This document shows, one piece after another, positions 43,098-55,808 of a stretch of 64,000 bases of DNA (position 1 is the first letter of the stretch; each line of letters begins with the position of its first letter). The notes below the pieces were generated by a model. The model saw only the letters and a list, made by a program, of their open reading frames with translations. It was not told the DNA's origin and ran no database searches. Source of the stretch: JAGREO01 sp020446285 (GTDB taxonomy: Bacteria > Pseudomonadota > Alphaproteobacteria > Geminicoccales > Geminicoccaceae); the NCBI GenBank assembly GCA_041398005.1, contig JAWKVP010000006.1, positions 62,001 through 126,000 of the forward strand. Reading direction: 5' to 3'. Position numbers and translations under genes: made by a program.

Positions 43098-46000
43098 TCA
43101 GACCGGGGCCGCCGTCGCGCCGCGTCCTTTCAGGCGATCGGCCAGCCGGGCGATATCGAGCTGAACCGCGACGAGGCTCGGGACCAGCAGGAGGACGAGA
43201 AAGGTCGTCACCGCGAGACCGAAGCAGAGCGTGACCGCCATGGGCTGCAGGAACAGCGCCTGAAAACTCGTCTCGAAAAGAAGCGGGGCGAGGCCACCGA
43301 TGGTGGTGAGCGAGGTGAGCAGGACGGCGCGGAAGCGGTCGAGCGTGCCATCGATGATCGCCGAATGCGGATCGCCGCCGCCGGCGAGCTTCTCGTCGAT
43401 GGTCGAGACGAGAATGATGCTGTCATTGACGAGAATGCCGGAAAGCCCGAGCAGGGTCACGAGGCTCAGGATCGACATGTTGAAACCCATGACGAGATGG
43501 CCGGCCACGGCACCGACGAGACCGAAGGGTATGACCAGCATCACCGCCACCGGCCGCGAAAAACTGCCGAAGACCCAGGCGAGAATGATATAGATGAGAG
43601 TCAGGCCGACGATCGCCCCGAGGCGGATGTCGGCGAGCGTGTTCGACTGTTCCTCGGCGCGTCCCGCATGATAGACGTCCAGACCGTATCGCCGTGCCAG
43701 CTCCGCGACATCGCCGTCGATGGCCTCACGCACCTGTTCGAGGCGAACGAGTGCCTCGTCCAGCTCGCCGGTGACCGCCACCTCCCGCAATCCGTCCCGG
43801 CGCTGGATCCGTGAAAAACCGCGCTCGTCACGCAGGCTCGCGACCTCGCCGAGCGCCACTTCCTCGCCGGACGGGCTGCGCAGCAGAAAACGCCCGAGCG
43901 TCGGATCGGCGCGGGCCTCCGCGTCGAAACGCACCTTGATCTCCACCTCCTCGTCACCCCGCGCGAAGCGTCGGGCAACGGCTCCCTCGAACGCGTCCCG
44001 CAGCTGCCGGCCGACACTCTCGGTGGTGAAGCCCATGGCCTCGCCGCGCGGAAGGAGTTCGACGAGAACCTCTTCCTTGCCATAGGCGAGATCGTCCTCG
44101 AGCTGGCTCACGCCCGGAAGTCGCTCGACGATGGCGCGAAGCTCGAGTGCCGCATCCTTGAGCCTTGCAATGTCGATGTCCCCGCGCAGGCGGATGTCCA
44201 GCTCGCGTCCGGGCGGTCCGCCGCGCCGTTCCTTGATGGTCAGCGTGTCGAGACCGGCAATCGGCGGCAGCTTCCGGCGCCAGGCCTCGATCAGCTCGAT
44301 TGTGCGCAAGTCGCGAAGATCGGAGGAAACGATCTCGATATCGAGCCCGCCGACATTGTTGCCGGTGGATTGCGGTACGCCCGGAACTTCGCTGACCGCC
44401 TCGCCTATCCGCGCGAGGCTCATGACGATGACGTCCTCGCCCATCGCCGAACTTTCGGCGGCTGCCTCCCGCAGGGCCCTGTCGATCACCTCCAGCGCCC
44501 CGACGGTCTGCATGCGCGAGGTTCCGGGGGCCATGGAAAGATTGGCCTCGATCCGGTCGGCTTCGGGTCCGTCGAAGAAGACGAACGGCACCCGGCCACT
44601 GGCCATGAGGCCGATGGCGATGATGAGCCCGCCAATGGCGACCGCAACGGTGACATAGCGCCAGGCGATGGCCCGTTCGAGAAGGACGCGGAACGTGCGT
44701 TCACGAAAACGCATGAACCCGTCATTGAAGCGCTTGCGAAAACCGCTCTCGACCGTCTGCTGATGGCGAAGGGCCAGGCGCATGTGCGTCGGCAGGACGA
44801 GCAGGCATTCGACGAGACTCGCGAGCAGCACGAATATGACGACGACCGGAATCTCGCGGATGATGTCGCCAATGATGTCGCCGATTACCATGAGCGGCAG
44901 GAAAGCGGCGATGGTCGTGAGCGTGGCACTGGTGACGGGCGCCATCATCCTGAGTGCGCCGAGTTCGGCCGCCCCTTCCGCCGACATTCCGCGTTCGCGC
45001 AGGGAAGTCGCATGTTCGCCCACGACGATGGCGTCGTCGACGACGATGCCGATGGCGAGCAGCATGGCGAACAGGCTGATCATGTTGATCGACATGCCGA
45101 ACAGCCAGAGCACGGCGAGCATGGCCGCAAGCGAGACGGGAATGCCCATCGCCACCCAGAATGCCACCCTGGCATTGAGGAACAGGAACAGCACCGCCAG
45201 TACCAGCACGAGCCCGCTCGCACCGTTTTCGAGCAGCAGGAAGATACGGCCCTCGATCAGATCGGACATGATGTCGAACCGTTCGACGACGAGATCGGCC
45301 GGATAGTGTGCATGGTATCCGGCGAGATAGTCGTCGAGGATCGCCGAAACCTCGAGCGCGTCCGAACTCAGCGAACGCTGGACATGCAGCTCGATCGCCC
45401 GTTCGCCGGAACGCCTGCCCTCGGGCTCGTCACTGTCGAAATCATCCTCGATCCGCGCGATCCCGCCAAGCAGCAGACGCCGCCCGTCGGACTCGGCCAG
45501 GACCGGGATGGCGGCGACCTCCCTTGCGGTTTCGGCAAGACCGAGCGCGCGCGGCTGCAGTTCCACGGGTCCCTCGACATCACCGGCGGGCACGTCCTGC
45601 GAGCTTTGCCGGATGATCGTCGCGACCGATGACGGTGTCAGGTCGAGCTGGCGCAGGATTGCTGGCGAAATCTCGACGGTGATGAACTCGTCACGGGAAC
45701 CGAACAGCGTCACGCGATCGATACCGTCGCGCAGGAGATCCTCGCGCATGGATTTCGCGTATGTCTTCAGCGTCGCCTCGTCATAGGGCCCCGAAAGCAC
45801 GAGCCTCGATATGGTATCGTAACGCACCACCCGGCGGACGACCGGGCGCTCGCTGTCCTCGGGCAATGTCGTGATCTGGCTCACCGCCTGTTCGACATCG
45901 GAGTGCGCCTCCTGCATGTCGCTGCCCGATTCCATCTCGACCGAAACGATGGCGAGACCTTCGGCGGCCGTGGCGTTCACCCGCTTGACATTGGCGAGAA

Positions 46001-46202
46001 AGCGCACCTCCGGCTCGATCGCCTGAATGATCGTTCCCTCGACATCCTGTGCGGTGGCGCCCGGCCAGGCGACATTGACCGTGACGACATCGATGCCGAA
46101 ATCCGGGAAGAACTGCCGCTTGAGCTTGGCGAGCGCCACCAGCCCGACAAGCAGCATGGCGATCATCAGGAGATTGCCGGCGGTGCGGTGACGGGCGAAC
46201 AT
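43098..46202 (-). CDS. RND-family efflux transporter, inner-membrane pump
   Basis: 1034 residues with the RND arrangement: one helix at the N terminus, large periplasmic loop, six helices, second periplasmic loop, final helices. The motif GIVVDDAIVVGEHATSLRERG near residue 390 carries the paired aspartates of the proton relay, and LSGILVNDSIILVSTIDEK lies near residue 950. Closest to the AcrB/HAE1-like group of small-molecule and metal exporters. The adaptor gene lies 59 bp upstream, co-transcribed. No outer-membrane channel gene is adjacent, so a TolC-like channel elsewhere is needed. Confidence 0.92.
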   Translation of the reverse strand: MFARHRTAGNLLMIAMLLVGLVALAKLKRQFFPDFGIDVVTVNVAWPGATAQDVEGTIIQAIEPEVRFLANVKRVNATAAEGLAIVSVEMESGSDMQEAHSDVEQAVSQITTLPEDSERPVVRRVVRYDTISRLVLSGPYDEATLKTYAKSMREDLLRDGIDRVTLFGSRDEFITVEISPAILRQLDLTPSSVATIIRQSSQDVPAGDVEGPVELQPRALGLAETAREVAAIPVLAESDGRRLLLGGIARIEDDFDSDEPEGRRSGERAIELHVQRSLSSDALEVSAILDDYLAGYHAHYPADLVVERFDIMSDLIEGRIFLLLENGASGLVLVLAVLFLFLNARVAFWVAMGIPVSLAAMLAVLWLFGMSINMISLFAMLLAIGIVVDDAIVVGEHATSLRERGMSAEGAAELGALRMMAPVTSATLTTIAAFLPLMVIGDIIGDIIREIPVVVIFVLLASLVECLLVLPTHMRLALRHQQTVESGFRKRFNDGFMRFRERTFRVLLERAIAWRYVTVAVAIGGLIIAIGLMASGRVPFVFFDGPEADRIEANLSMAPGTSRMQTVGALEVIDRALREAAAESSAMGEDVIVMSLARIGEAVSEVPGVPQSTGNNVGGLDIEIVSSDLRDLRTIELIEAWRRKLPPIAGLDTLTIKERRGGPPGRELDIRLRGDIDIARLKDAALELRAIVERLPGVSQLEDDLAYGKEEVLVELLPRGEAMGFTTESVGRQLRDAFEGAVARRFARGDEEVEIKVRFDAEARADPTLGRFLLRSPSGEEVALGEVASLRDERGFSRIQRRDGLREVAVTGELDEALVRLEQVREAIDGDVAELARRYGLDVYHAGRAEEQSNTLADIRLGAIVGLTLIYIILAWVFGSFSRPVAVMLVIPFGLVGAVAGHLVMGFNMSILSLVTLLGLSGILVNDSIILVSTIDEKLAGGGDPHSAIIDGTLDRFRAVLLTSLTTIGGLAPLLFETSFQALFLQPMAVTLCFGLAVTTFLVLLLVPSLVAVQLDIARLADRLKGRGATAAPV

Positions 46203-46261
46203 TCCGACGATGCCGCCGCCGACAACGCCGGCCCCGTCTCCGGTCTCGCGCGATGCGCCGC

Positions 46262-47509
46262 TCAGGGTACCATCTCGACCTTGAGGCCCGAGGCGATCTC
46301 GGCGAGCCTGGTTGTCACCACCGGCAGCCCCTCGGCAAGCTCGCCGCGCACGAGCACGTCCGTGGCACCCCGGTCGACGATCTCGACATCGAAGCCGACG
46401 AGCCGGCTGTCGACGACGCCATAGACCCGCGCCGGATCAAAGAGTGCCGAACGCGGCAGCATCGCCACGTTCTCGTAAGCCCGGTCATCCATCCCGATGG
46501 TCAGGAACGCACCGGGGCGAAGCGGAGCCGAACGCGGATTTCCGGTGATTTCGGCAAAGACACCGACGCCGCCGCGGCTGGCCTGCACCCGGCTGCCGAT
46601 GCGCGAGACCCGGCCCTCGAGCGCAAAGGCCTGATCGCCGAGTGTCCATGTCGCATCGATCGTTCGGCCGACGAGCCCGTCCTGCCAGAGCCGGCCGAAA
46701 TCGGCGTCATCGAGAGTGAAATGAATCTCGATCGAACCCGCGTCGATCAGCGTCGCCAGTTGGTCATAGGCACGCAGTTCCTTGCCGAGCGCCACATCCA
46801 CCCGCTCGACCAGTCCATCGAAAGGCGCGCGCACGACCGTCTCGGCAATGTCCCGCTCGACCCGCTCGAGCGACAGCCGCAACTGGTCGATGGCGGCCTT
46901 CTGCTGGTCGACCCTCGCGGCGGCGGCGGCGATCTCGCGCTCGCGCTGGCGACGGCCGGTCTCCTCGGCCGTCACCTTCATGCGCGAATCGTCGAGATTC
47001 TTGGTCGAGGAGAAGCTGCTGGATCTGAGCTTCTGCTGACGGTCGAGCTCGCGGCGGGCGATGACGAGACGCTGGTCATCGAGTGCCAGAAGATCCCTGT
47101 CGGCGGCGGCGGTGAGTTCGAGTTCGACCAGCCGCGCCTCCTGCTGAACGAGGCTGGCCTGCAGTTCCCGCCGTCTGGTCTCGTGATCGAACGGATCGAG
47201 ACGCAGGAGAACCTCGTCCCTGCGGACGGCCCCGCCCTCGACCAGCGCCGGTGACATCTCGATCACCCGTCCCTCGACGGGAGATTGCAGGACCGCCTCG
47301 CGCGCCGCGAACAGTTCGCCAAAGAGTTCGAGCCGCGGCTGGTGCCGGCTGAACGACACCGGTGCGGTGCGGACCGCGAATATCTGCTCGATTACCGGCT
47401 CGGGCTGGACCAGCGGACGGGTCGCCTGCAGATACCCCGCACCGCCCACGGCGATGGCGATCACCGCGAGGGGCAAAAGGATCCTGGCGAGCAAGGGCGC
47501 ACGCTTCAT
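46262..47509 (-). CDS. RND efflux periplasmic adaptor (membrane fusion protein)
   Basis: 415 residues, N-terminal membrane anchor (LLARILLPLAVIAIAVGGAGY), lipoyl half-motifs (AVLQSPVEGRVIEMSPALVEGGAV and VVRAPFDGLVERVDVALGKEL) flanking a coiled-coil hairpin (about 105-195), then beta-barrel and membrane-proximal domains. It forms the periplasmic bridge for the adjoining RND pump. Two starts six codons apart are possible (47527 or 47509); I chose the second, which begins MKRAP with a better membrane-anchor N terminus. Divergent from nothing; the helicase gene on its right is co-directional. Confidence 0.9.
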   Translation of the reverse strand: MKRAPLLARILLPLAVIAIAVGGAGYLQATRPLVQPEPVIEQIFAVRTAPVSFSRHQPRLELFGELFAAREAVLQSPVEGRVIEMSPALVEGGAVRRDEVLLRLDPFDHETRRRELQASLVQQEARLVELELTAAADRDLLALDDQRLVIARRELDRQQKLRSSSFSSTKNLDDSRMKVTAEETGRRQREREIAAAAARVDQQKAAIDQLRLSLERVERDIAETVVRAPFDGLVERVDVALGKELRAYDQLATLIDAGSIEIHFTLDDADFGRLWQDGLVGRTIDATWTLGDQAFALEGRVSRIGSRVQASRGGVGVFAEITGNPRSAPLRPGAFLTIGMDDRAYENVAMLPRSALFDPARVYGVVDSRLVGFDVEIVDRGATDVLVRGELAEGLPVVTTRLAEIASGLKVEMVP

Positions 47510-47599
47510 GGCGGCAGTTCCCGGCAATTCCGACCTGCGGTCATTCTATCCGAAACGTTGGGTGCCGCCTTACAAAATCAAGTATTCGCATGCGATAAA

Positions 47600-50950
<3,351 letters not shown>

Positions 50951-51026
50951 CAGGCAAGTGCACTTCGAACAGTTTTTGTTGTGTTCGGACGGCACGCCTT
51001 AACGAAAACACACAGGCGCACGTACC

Positions 51027-51080
51027 AAACCCGCTACATGACAGAGAATGATGTCAAAGCCAAGCGGGTTTTCAGTTTTT
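51027..51080 (+). terminator. Hairpin with T-tract, possible end of a small plus-strand transcript
   Basis: AAACCCGCT (51027-51035) pairs with AGCGGGTTT (51063-51071), with an inner TGACA/TGTCA stem inside the loop, followed by TTTTCAGTTTTTT. It sits between the helicase (leftward) and a leftward membrane-protein gene, so no plus-strand protein gene precedes it. This suggests a short structured RNA starting near 51000. Confidence 0.5.
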
Positions 51081-51134
51081 TCGGGATTCCGGTTGTCGAA
51101 ACTGATCAACGACTGTGGATAATTATCGAATCCA

Positions 51135-51464
51135 TCAATTGGCGAGCGCCTGCTGTTCCATAATGAAAAGCCTCACGGCCTCGATGTCCACGAAAAATCC
51201 GGCAAACATGCTGGCGGCATAGAGAGCCGCCGCGACATCCCAGCGTGTCAGATGGCCCGCCAGTACCGGTTCCCGCGAGAAGAGTGCGATCGTCGCCAGA
51301 ATGCCGGCGGCGAAACTCAGGAAGGAACTGATCGTCGCCGCGAACAGGACATGCGGAAAACCGAGCGCCACGAGCAGGATGGCGCCGAAGATCCACGCGA
51401 AGCGGCGCAGCGCCAGATCGTTGGCGAACTCCCTGTTCATCTCGTCGTTTTCGAGCGATTCCAT
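51135..51464 (-). CDS. Small membrane protein of unknown function
   Basis: 109 residues with two to three membrane helices (FAWIFGAILLVALGFPHVLFAA, then SFAAGILATIALF, then AAALYAASMFAGFFVDI) and a polar N terminus (MESLENDEMNREFANDLALRR). It is preceded by a strong GGAGG site four bases before the ATG at 51464. No family is recognised. It is separate from the amidohydrolase operon to its right by 124 bp. Confidence 0.65.
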   Translation of the reverse strand: MESLENDEMNREFANDLALRRFAWIFGAILLVALGFPHVLFAATISSFLSFAAGILATIALFSREPVLAGHLTRWDVAAALYAASMFAGFFVDIEAVRLFIMEQQALAN

Positions 51465-51588
51465 GATTCCTCCGGATCGGGCGGACGATGCCTGCCGCCT
51501 GGACGGGCCCGGCACTCGTCCGACCCTAGCCGCGAGGAGTTAGAAAATTCTTAACAGCGCGTTGACAGCTGATTGACGACGCGGATTT

Positions 51589-52908
51589 TCATCCGCGTTT
51601 CCATGGGGATGGAGCACCGGCCGACGCATGTGCCGGACGGCGGAAGGCGGTTTCCCGCGGACGTCCGTCGATATGCAGCCGGCTTCGCCGCGGCGGCGAT
51701 TCGGCGACGACGCGACCGGCGCGAAGCACCTTGAGCCGGGCGGCGCGCAGACGGATCGCCTCCACGGGATCGGCGGCGTCGAGAATCACGAGGTGCGCCG
51801 CGGCACCCGGTCGCAGGCCATAGGAGGAAAGCCCCATCACTTCCGCCGGAAACCGGGTCACGGAAAGAAAGCAGTCGCGCATCGCGTCCAGCGAGGTGCG
51901 TTGCGCCACATGAACGGCCATGTGCGCGACATCGAGCATGTCGCCGGAGCCCAGTGAGTACCAGGGATCCATGACGCAATCCTGGCCGAAGGCGACGGTG
52001 ATGCCGGCGGCCTTCATTTCCTCGATCCGGGTATGTCCGCGCCGCTTGGGATAGGTATCCTGCCGCCCCTGTATGCAGATATTGATGAGCGGGTTGGCGA
52101 TGGCCGCCACGCCGGCTTCGGCGATCAGCGGAATGAGCTTGGAGACATAGTAATTGTCCATCGAGTGCATCGAGGTGAGATGCGATCCGGCCACCCTTCC
52201 CTGCAGGCCGAGGCGCTGGCATTCGAAGGCCAGCGTTTCGATGTGCCGCGACATGGGATCGTCGCTCTCGTCGCAATGCATGTCCACCATGAGCCCGCGA
52301 TCGGCGGCCAGTGTGCAGAGGTCGGTGACCGAGCGCGCGCCCTCGGCCATGGTCCGCTCGAAGTGGGGAATGCCACCGACGACATCGACGCCGAGATCGA
52401 GCGCGCGGACGAGGTTGGCGCGGGCATTGGCCGAGCGGTAGAGGCCGTCCTGCGGGAATGCGACGAGCTGCAGGTCCAGCCACGGAGCGACCCGCGCCTT
52501 GACATCCAGCAGCGCCTCGACGCCGAGCAGCCGGTCGTCGCAGATATCGACATGGCTGCGGATCGCCTGGATGCCCTGCGCGATCGCCATGTCACAATAG
52601 GTGAGCGCGCGGTCGATCACCGCCTCGTGGGTCAGGAGCGGCTTGAGTTCGCCCCAGAGAGCGATGCCCTCGAGCAGCGTGCCCGAACGGTTCAGTCTCG
52701 GCAGGCCGAGCGACAGGGTCGCGTCCATGTGGAAATGGCAGTCGACGAAGGGCGGACTGACGAGACAGCCCGACGCATCGATCTCCTCTTCGCCCTCGGT
52801 CTCGATATTCGGCCCGATCACCTGGATGAGGCCATCGGCGACGACGATATCCATCCCTTCCTCGCCGGTCGGGAGATTGGCGGAGCGGATGACGAGATCG
52901 GGTTTCAT
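51589..52908 (-). CDS. Cytosine-deaminase-type metal amidohydrolase
   Basis: 439 residues of the amidohydrolase superfamily. Metal and catalytic motifs in order: FVDCHFHMDATL, RSHVDICDD, LMVDMHCDESDDP (His and catalytic Glu), GSHLTSMHSM and VAFGQDCVMDPWYSLG (Asp ligand). These match cytosine deaminase and related N-heterocycle deaminases. The C-terminal about 30 residues are arginine/proline-rich and atypical. It is the last gene of a BMP-type ABC operon, so a base or nucleoside-derived amine is the likely substrate. Confidence 0.85.
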   Translation of the reverse strand: MKPDLVIRSANLPTGEEGMDIVVADGLIQVIGPNIETEGEEEIDASGCLVSPPFVDCHFHMDATLSLGLPRLNRSGTLLEGIALWGELKPLLTHEAVIDRALTYCDMAIAQGIQAIRSHVDICDDRLLGVEALLDVKARVAPWLDLQLVAFPQDGLYRSANARANLVRALDLGVDVVGGIPHFERTMAEGARSVTDLCTLAADRGLMVDMHCDESDDPMSRHIETLAFECQRLGLQGRVAGSHLTSMHSMDNYYVSKLIPLIAEAGVAAIANPLINICIQGRQDTYPKRRGHTRIEEMKAAGITVAFGQDCVMDPWYSLGSGDMLDVAHMAVHVAQRTSLDAMRDCFLSVTRFPAEVMGLSSYGLRPGAAAHLVILDAADPVEAIRLRAARLKVLRAGRVVAESPPRRSRLHIDGRPRETAFRRPAHASAGAPSPWKRG

Positions 52909-52909
52909 A

Positions 52910-53848
52910 TCACCTTTGTCCCTTGAAATAGGCCCGCATGAGTGCCCGCGGACAGGCGGCGCGGCGGGACATGAGAACCAGAGCGGCAATGCTGAGAAGG
53001 TAGGGCAGCATGAGGAAGACCTGGTAGGGAACATCGCCGCCCACGACCTGCTGCAGGCGGACCTGATAGGCATCGAACGCACCGAAGAGCAGCGCGCCCA
53101 GCAGCGCCTTGCCGGGATTCCACGAGGCGAACACGACGAGTGCGATGCAGATCCAGCCGCGTCCGTTGACCATCTCGAAGAAGAAGGCGTTGAAGGCGGA
53201 CATGGTGAGGAAGGCACCGCCCATCGCCATGAGCGCGCTGCCGGCCATGATGGCTCCGATGCGCAAGCGGTAGACATCGAGCCCCTGCGCCTCCACCGCC
53301 GACGGGTTCTCGCCGACCGTGCGGATGGCGAGCCCGAGCGGTGTGCGGAACAGGATCCAGCCCGCCACCGGCACCAGCAGGATGGCGAGGAAGGTGAGCG
53401 CCGTCTGTTCGGCCAGAACCGGGCCGATGACGGGAATCCCGGCAAGAAACGTCCATGGCTGGAACGCCTCGATACGCGGCGGGCTGCTGACATCCGGCAG
53501 GATGACGCGATAGGTGAAATAGGCGATCGAGGAGGCGAGCAGCGTGATGCCGATGCCGGTTACATGCTGCGACAGGCCGAGCGGCACCGTCAGGAGCCCG
53601 TGGAGCAGGCCGAAGGCCATGCCGATCAGCGCCGCGAGAAGAAGCCCGGTCCAAAGGTCCGCACCCAGATGCACGAACAGCCAGCCCGACATCGCACCGA
53701 TGGTCATGATCCCCTCGATGCCGAGATTGAGTACGCCGGCGCGCTCGCAGACGAGTTCGCCGAGAGTGCCGAGAACGAGCGGCGTGGCGATCCGCAGGGT
53801 CGCCGCCCAGAAGCTCGCCTGCAGGAAGATCTCGAATGCTTCGGTCAT
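52910..53848 (-). CDS. Nucleoside-type ABC transporter permease 2 (YufQ/NupQ-like)
   Basis: 312 residues, eight to nine membrane helices. The sequence CERAGVLNLGIEGIMTIGAMSGWLF near residue 40 is the signature of the BMP/nucleoside-family second permease; GLDVYRLRIGAIMAGSALMAMGGAFL is the coupling-loop region. It is one base after the EamA gene overlap (4 bp ATGA) and 1 bp before the deaminase. The start at 53848 fits the family N terminus. Confidence 0.9.
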   Translation of the reverse strand: MTEAFEIFLQASFWAATLRIATPLVLGTLGELVCERAGVLNLGIEGIMTIGAMSGWLFVHLGADLWTGLLLAALIGMAFGLLHGLLTVPLGLSQHVTGIGITLLASSIAYFTYRVILPDVSSPPRIEAFQPWTFLAGIPVIGPVLAEQTALTFLAILLVPVAGWILFRTPLGLAIRTVGENPSAVEAQGLDVYRLRIGAIMAGSALMAMGGAFLTMSAFNAFFFEMVNGRGWICIALVVFASWNPGKALLGALLFGAFDAYQVRLQQVVGGDVPYQVFLMLPYLLSIAALVLMSRRAACPRALMRAYFKGQR

Positions 53849-54765
53849 GTCGTGCGGGCCTTTTCCTCCTGCGCCATGCGCCGCCTTTCGCGGTAGAAGA
53901 TGACGATGCCCGAGGCGACGATGACGAGCCCGCCCAGGATCGCCATGGGGCCGGGCACATCGCCCCACACCGCATAACCGACGAGCACGGCCAGGAGGAT
54001 GGAGGTGTAGCGGAAGGGGGCGACGAAGGACATCTCGCCGATGCGCACGGCGCCGACGAGAAGCGTGTGCGCGGCGGCGACGAATCCGGCGCAGATGACG
54101 ATGCCGGTCCAGTCCCCGGCTGTCGGCCGGACCCAGTCGCCGAGGGGCCAGGTGATGAGACCGGAGACGGTGACCGCGATCGCCGATGTGAGTGCCACGG
54201 CGCGGGCCGGCAGTTGCGGGGCAATCATCCGGGTGAGCACGTCGCGTCCGGCCATGAGCACGGCGGCAACCACCGGAATGAGCATGAGCGGCTCGAAGGA
54301 GCCGGCCGGATCGGCGATGAGCACGACGCCGAGAAATCCGGCGAGCACGGCGGCCCAGCGCGGCGGGCCGACCCGCTCGCCGAAAAGGAGAGCGGCGGCG
54401 ATGGTGAGGAAGATCGGTGTCGTGAACACGAGGACCGTGGCAATGGCCAGCGGCAGGAGGATGACGGCGGTCAGGAAGATGTAGGTGATCGCCACCTCGA
54501 CGGCGGCGCGGGCGAGATTGGCCCGGTCCATCATCGGCGCCGGCCGTATCGGTTCGCCGCGCACGCGCATGATGACGGCAATGAAGAGGATCACCAAGAG
54601 CCCGCGAAAGAACAGCACCTCGCCGATGGGCATCCCGTCGCTCAGGAACTTGATGACCGCGTCATTGGCCGTGAAGCAGGAAGAGGACGCGATCATCAGC
54701 GTCGCGCCCTTGAAATTCTCCATCGACGGCGGCGTGTTGGCGGAAATCGCCGGCGAACGCGTCAT
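53845..54765 (-). CDS. EamA/DMT-family transporter inserted in the ABC operon
   Basis: 306 residues, ten predicted helices in two EamA repeats (about 20-150 and 160-295). Typical segments are AAVEVAITYIFLTAVILLPLAIATVLVFTTPI and PFRYTSILLAVLVGYAVWGDVPGPMAILGGLVIV. DMT proteins export metabolites or drugs. It overlaps the stop of permease 1 and the start of permease 2 by 4 bp each, so it is not a random insertion but coupled to the transporter genes. It could export a toxic or end product of the imported compound. Confidence 0.9.
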   Translation of the reverse strand: MTRSPAISANTPPSMENFKGATLMIASSSCFTANDAVIKFLSDGMPIGEVLFFRGLLVILFIAVIMRVRGEPIRPAPMMDRANLARAAVEVAITYIFLTAVILLPLAIATVLVFTTPIFLTIAAALLFGERVGPPRWAAVLAGFLGVVLIADPAGSFEPLMLIPVVAAVLMAGRDVLTRMIAPQLPARAVALTSAIAVTVSGLITWPLGDWVRPTAGDWTGIVICAGFVAAAHTLLVGAVRIGEMSFVAPFRYTSILLAVLVGYAVWGDVPGPMAILGGLVIVASGIVIFYRERRRMAQEEKARTT

Positions 54766-55808
54766 CGGCGGATCCTGTAGCGGGTGAAGAGCCCCGCGAG
54801 CAGCATGGTCAGGAGCGAGGTGGCGACGATCAGATTGGCGATATAGCTCGAAACGGCGACCGCCCGGCTCATGCTGTCGGCACCGACGAAGATGCCGGCG
54901 ATGAAGATCGCCGAGAACGGCACCGCGAGCGGATGCAGCATCGCCAGTGTCGCGACGACGATGCCGACATAGCCGTAGCCCGGCGACAGATCCTGGGTCA
55001 GATAGCCCTTCAGCCCCGCAACCTCGCCCGCCCCGGCAAGCCCGGCGAGCGCGCCCGACACGAGCGCAACCCTGAGCATCGTCCGCGCGACCGGCATTCC
55101 GGCATGGCGTGCCGCATCGGCGTTGGCGCCGACGGCACGGATCTCGAAGCCGGTGGCGGTGCGCTGGACGATCAGCCAGACGATGACGGCGAGCCCGACC
55201 GCGAGCGGGAGACCCGCATGCAGCCGTGTCTTCTCGACGAGACGCGGCAGCATCGCCGCATCGATCATGGGCGGTGACTGGGGCCAGCCGAGACTCATGG
55301 GATCCTGCAAGGGACCTTCCAGCATCATGCCGACGAACAGCAGCACGACGAAGTTGAGGAGAAGCGTCGTCACCACCTCGTCGACGCCGAGGCGGAGCTT
55401 CAGCCAGGCCGGCCCGAGCATCCACAGCGCACCGGCAAGCGCGCCGGCCGCCAGAACCAGCGGGATCATGAGAAATGCCGGCAGCGGAACGGCGCCCGTA
55501 CCGATCGCCACCGCCGCCAGCGCCCCCATGTAGAGCTGCCCCTCCGCACCGATGTTCCAGAGCCGCGCGCGAAAGGCGATGGCGGCTGCAAGACCGGTGA
55601 GCATGAGCGGCGCCGCCCGGGTGAGCGTTTCGGCGAGAGCGAAGCGGGAGCCGGCAGCCCCCTGCAGGATGAGGGAATACGCCCTGAACACATCCGCGCC
55701 GGCGAGCGCCAGCGGCAGCGCGCAGAGGGCGAAGGCAACCATGACGGCCGCGAGCGGCGCCACGAGACCGAGCGTCAGCGACCTGCCGGTTCGGGGCTCA
55801 AGCCGCAT
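54762..55808 (-). CDS. Nucleoside-type ABC transporter permease 1 (YufP/NupP-like)
   Basis: 348 residues, about nine to ten helices. ITRAAPLMLTGLAAAIAFRARLWNIGAEGQLYMG-like sequence (here TLTRAAPLMLTGLAAAIAF, then WNIGAEGQLYMGAL) and GFEIRAVGANADAARHAGMPVART mark the first permease of BMP-type transporters, which import nucleosides or related bases. It overlaps the ATPase stop by 11 bp. Confidence 0.9.
   Translation of the reverse strand: MRLEPRTGRSLTLGLVAPLAAVMVAFALCALPLALAGADVFRAYSLILQGAAGSRFALAETLTRAAPLMLTGLAAAIAFRARLWNIGAEGQLYMGALAAVAIGTGAVPLPAFLMIPLVLAAGALAGALWMLGPAWLKLRLGVDEVVTTLLLNFVVLLFVGMMLEGPLQDPMSLGWPQSPPMIDAAMLPRLVEKTRLHAGLPLAVGLAVIVWLIVQRTATGFEIRAVGANADAARHAGMPVARTMLRVALVSGALAGLAGAGEVAGLKGYLTQDLSPGYGYVGIVVATLAMLHPLAVPFSAIFIAGIFVGADSMSRAVAVSSYIANLIVATSLLTMLLAGLFTRYRIRR

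Noticed and set aside
50981..51163. A 60-codon plus-strand frame in the helicase upstream region
   Set aside because: It runs through the hairpin-T-tract and into the start region of the next leftward gene, has no ribosome-binding site and shows no family resemblance.
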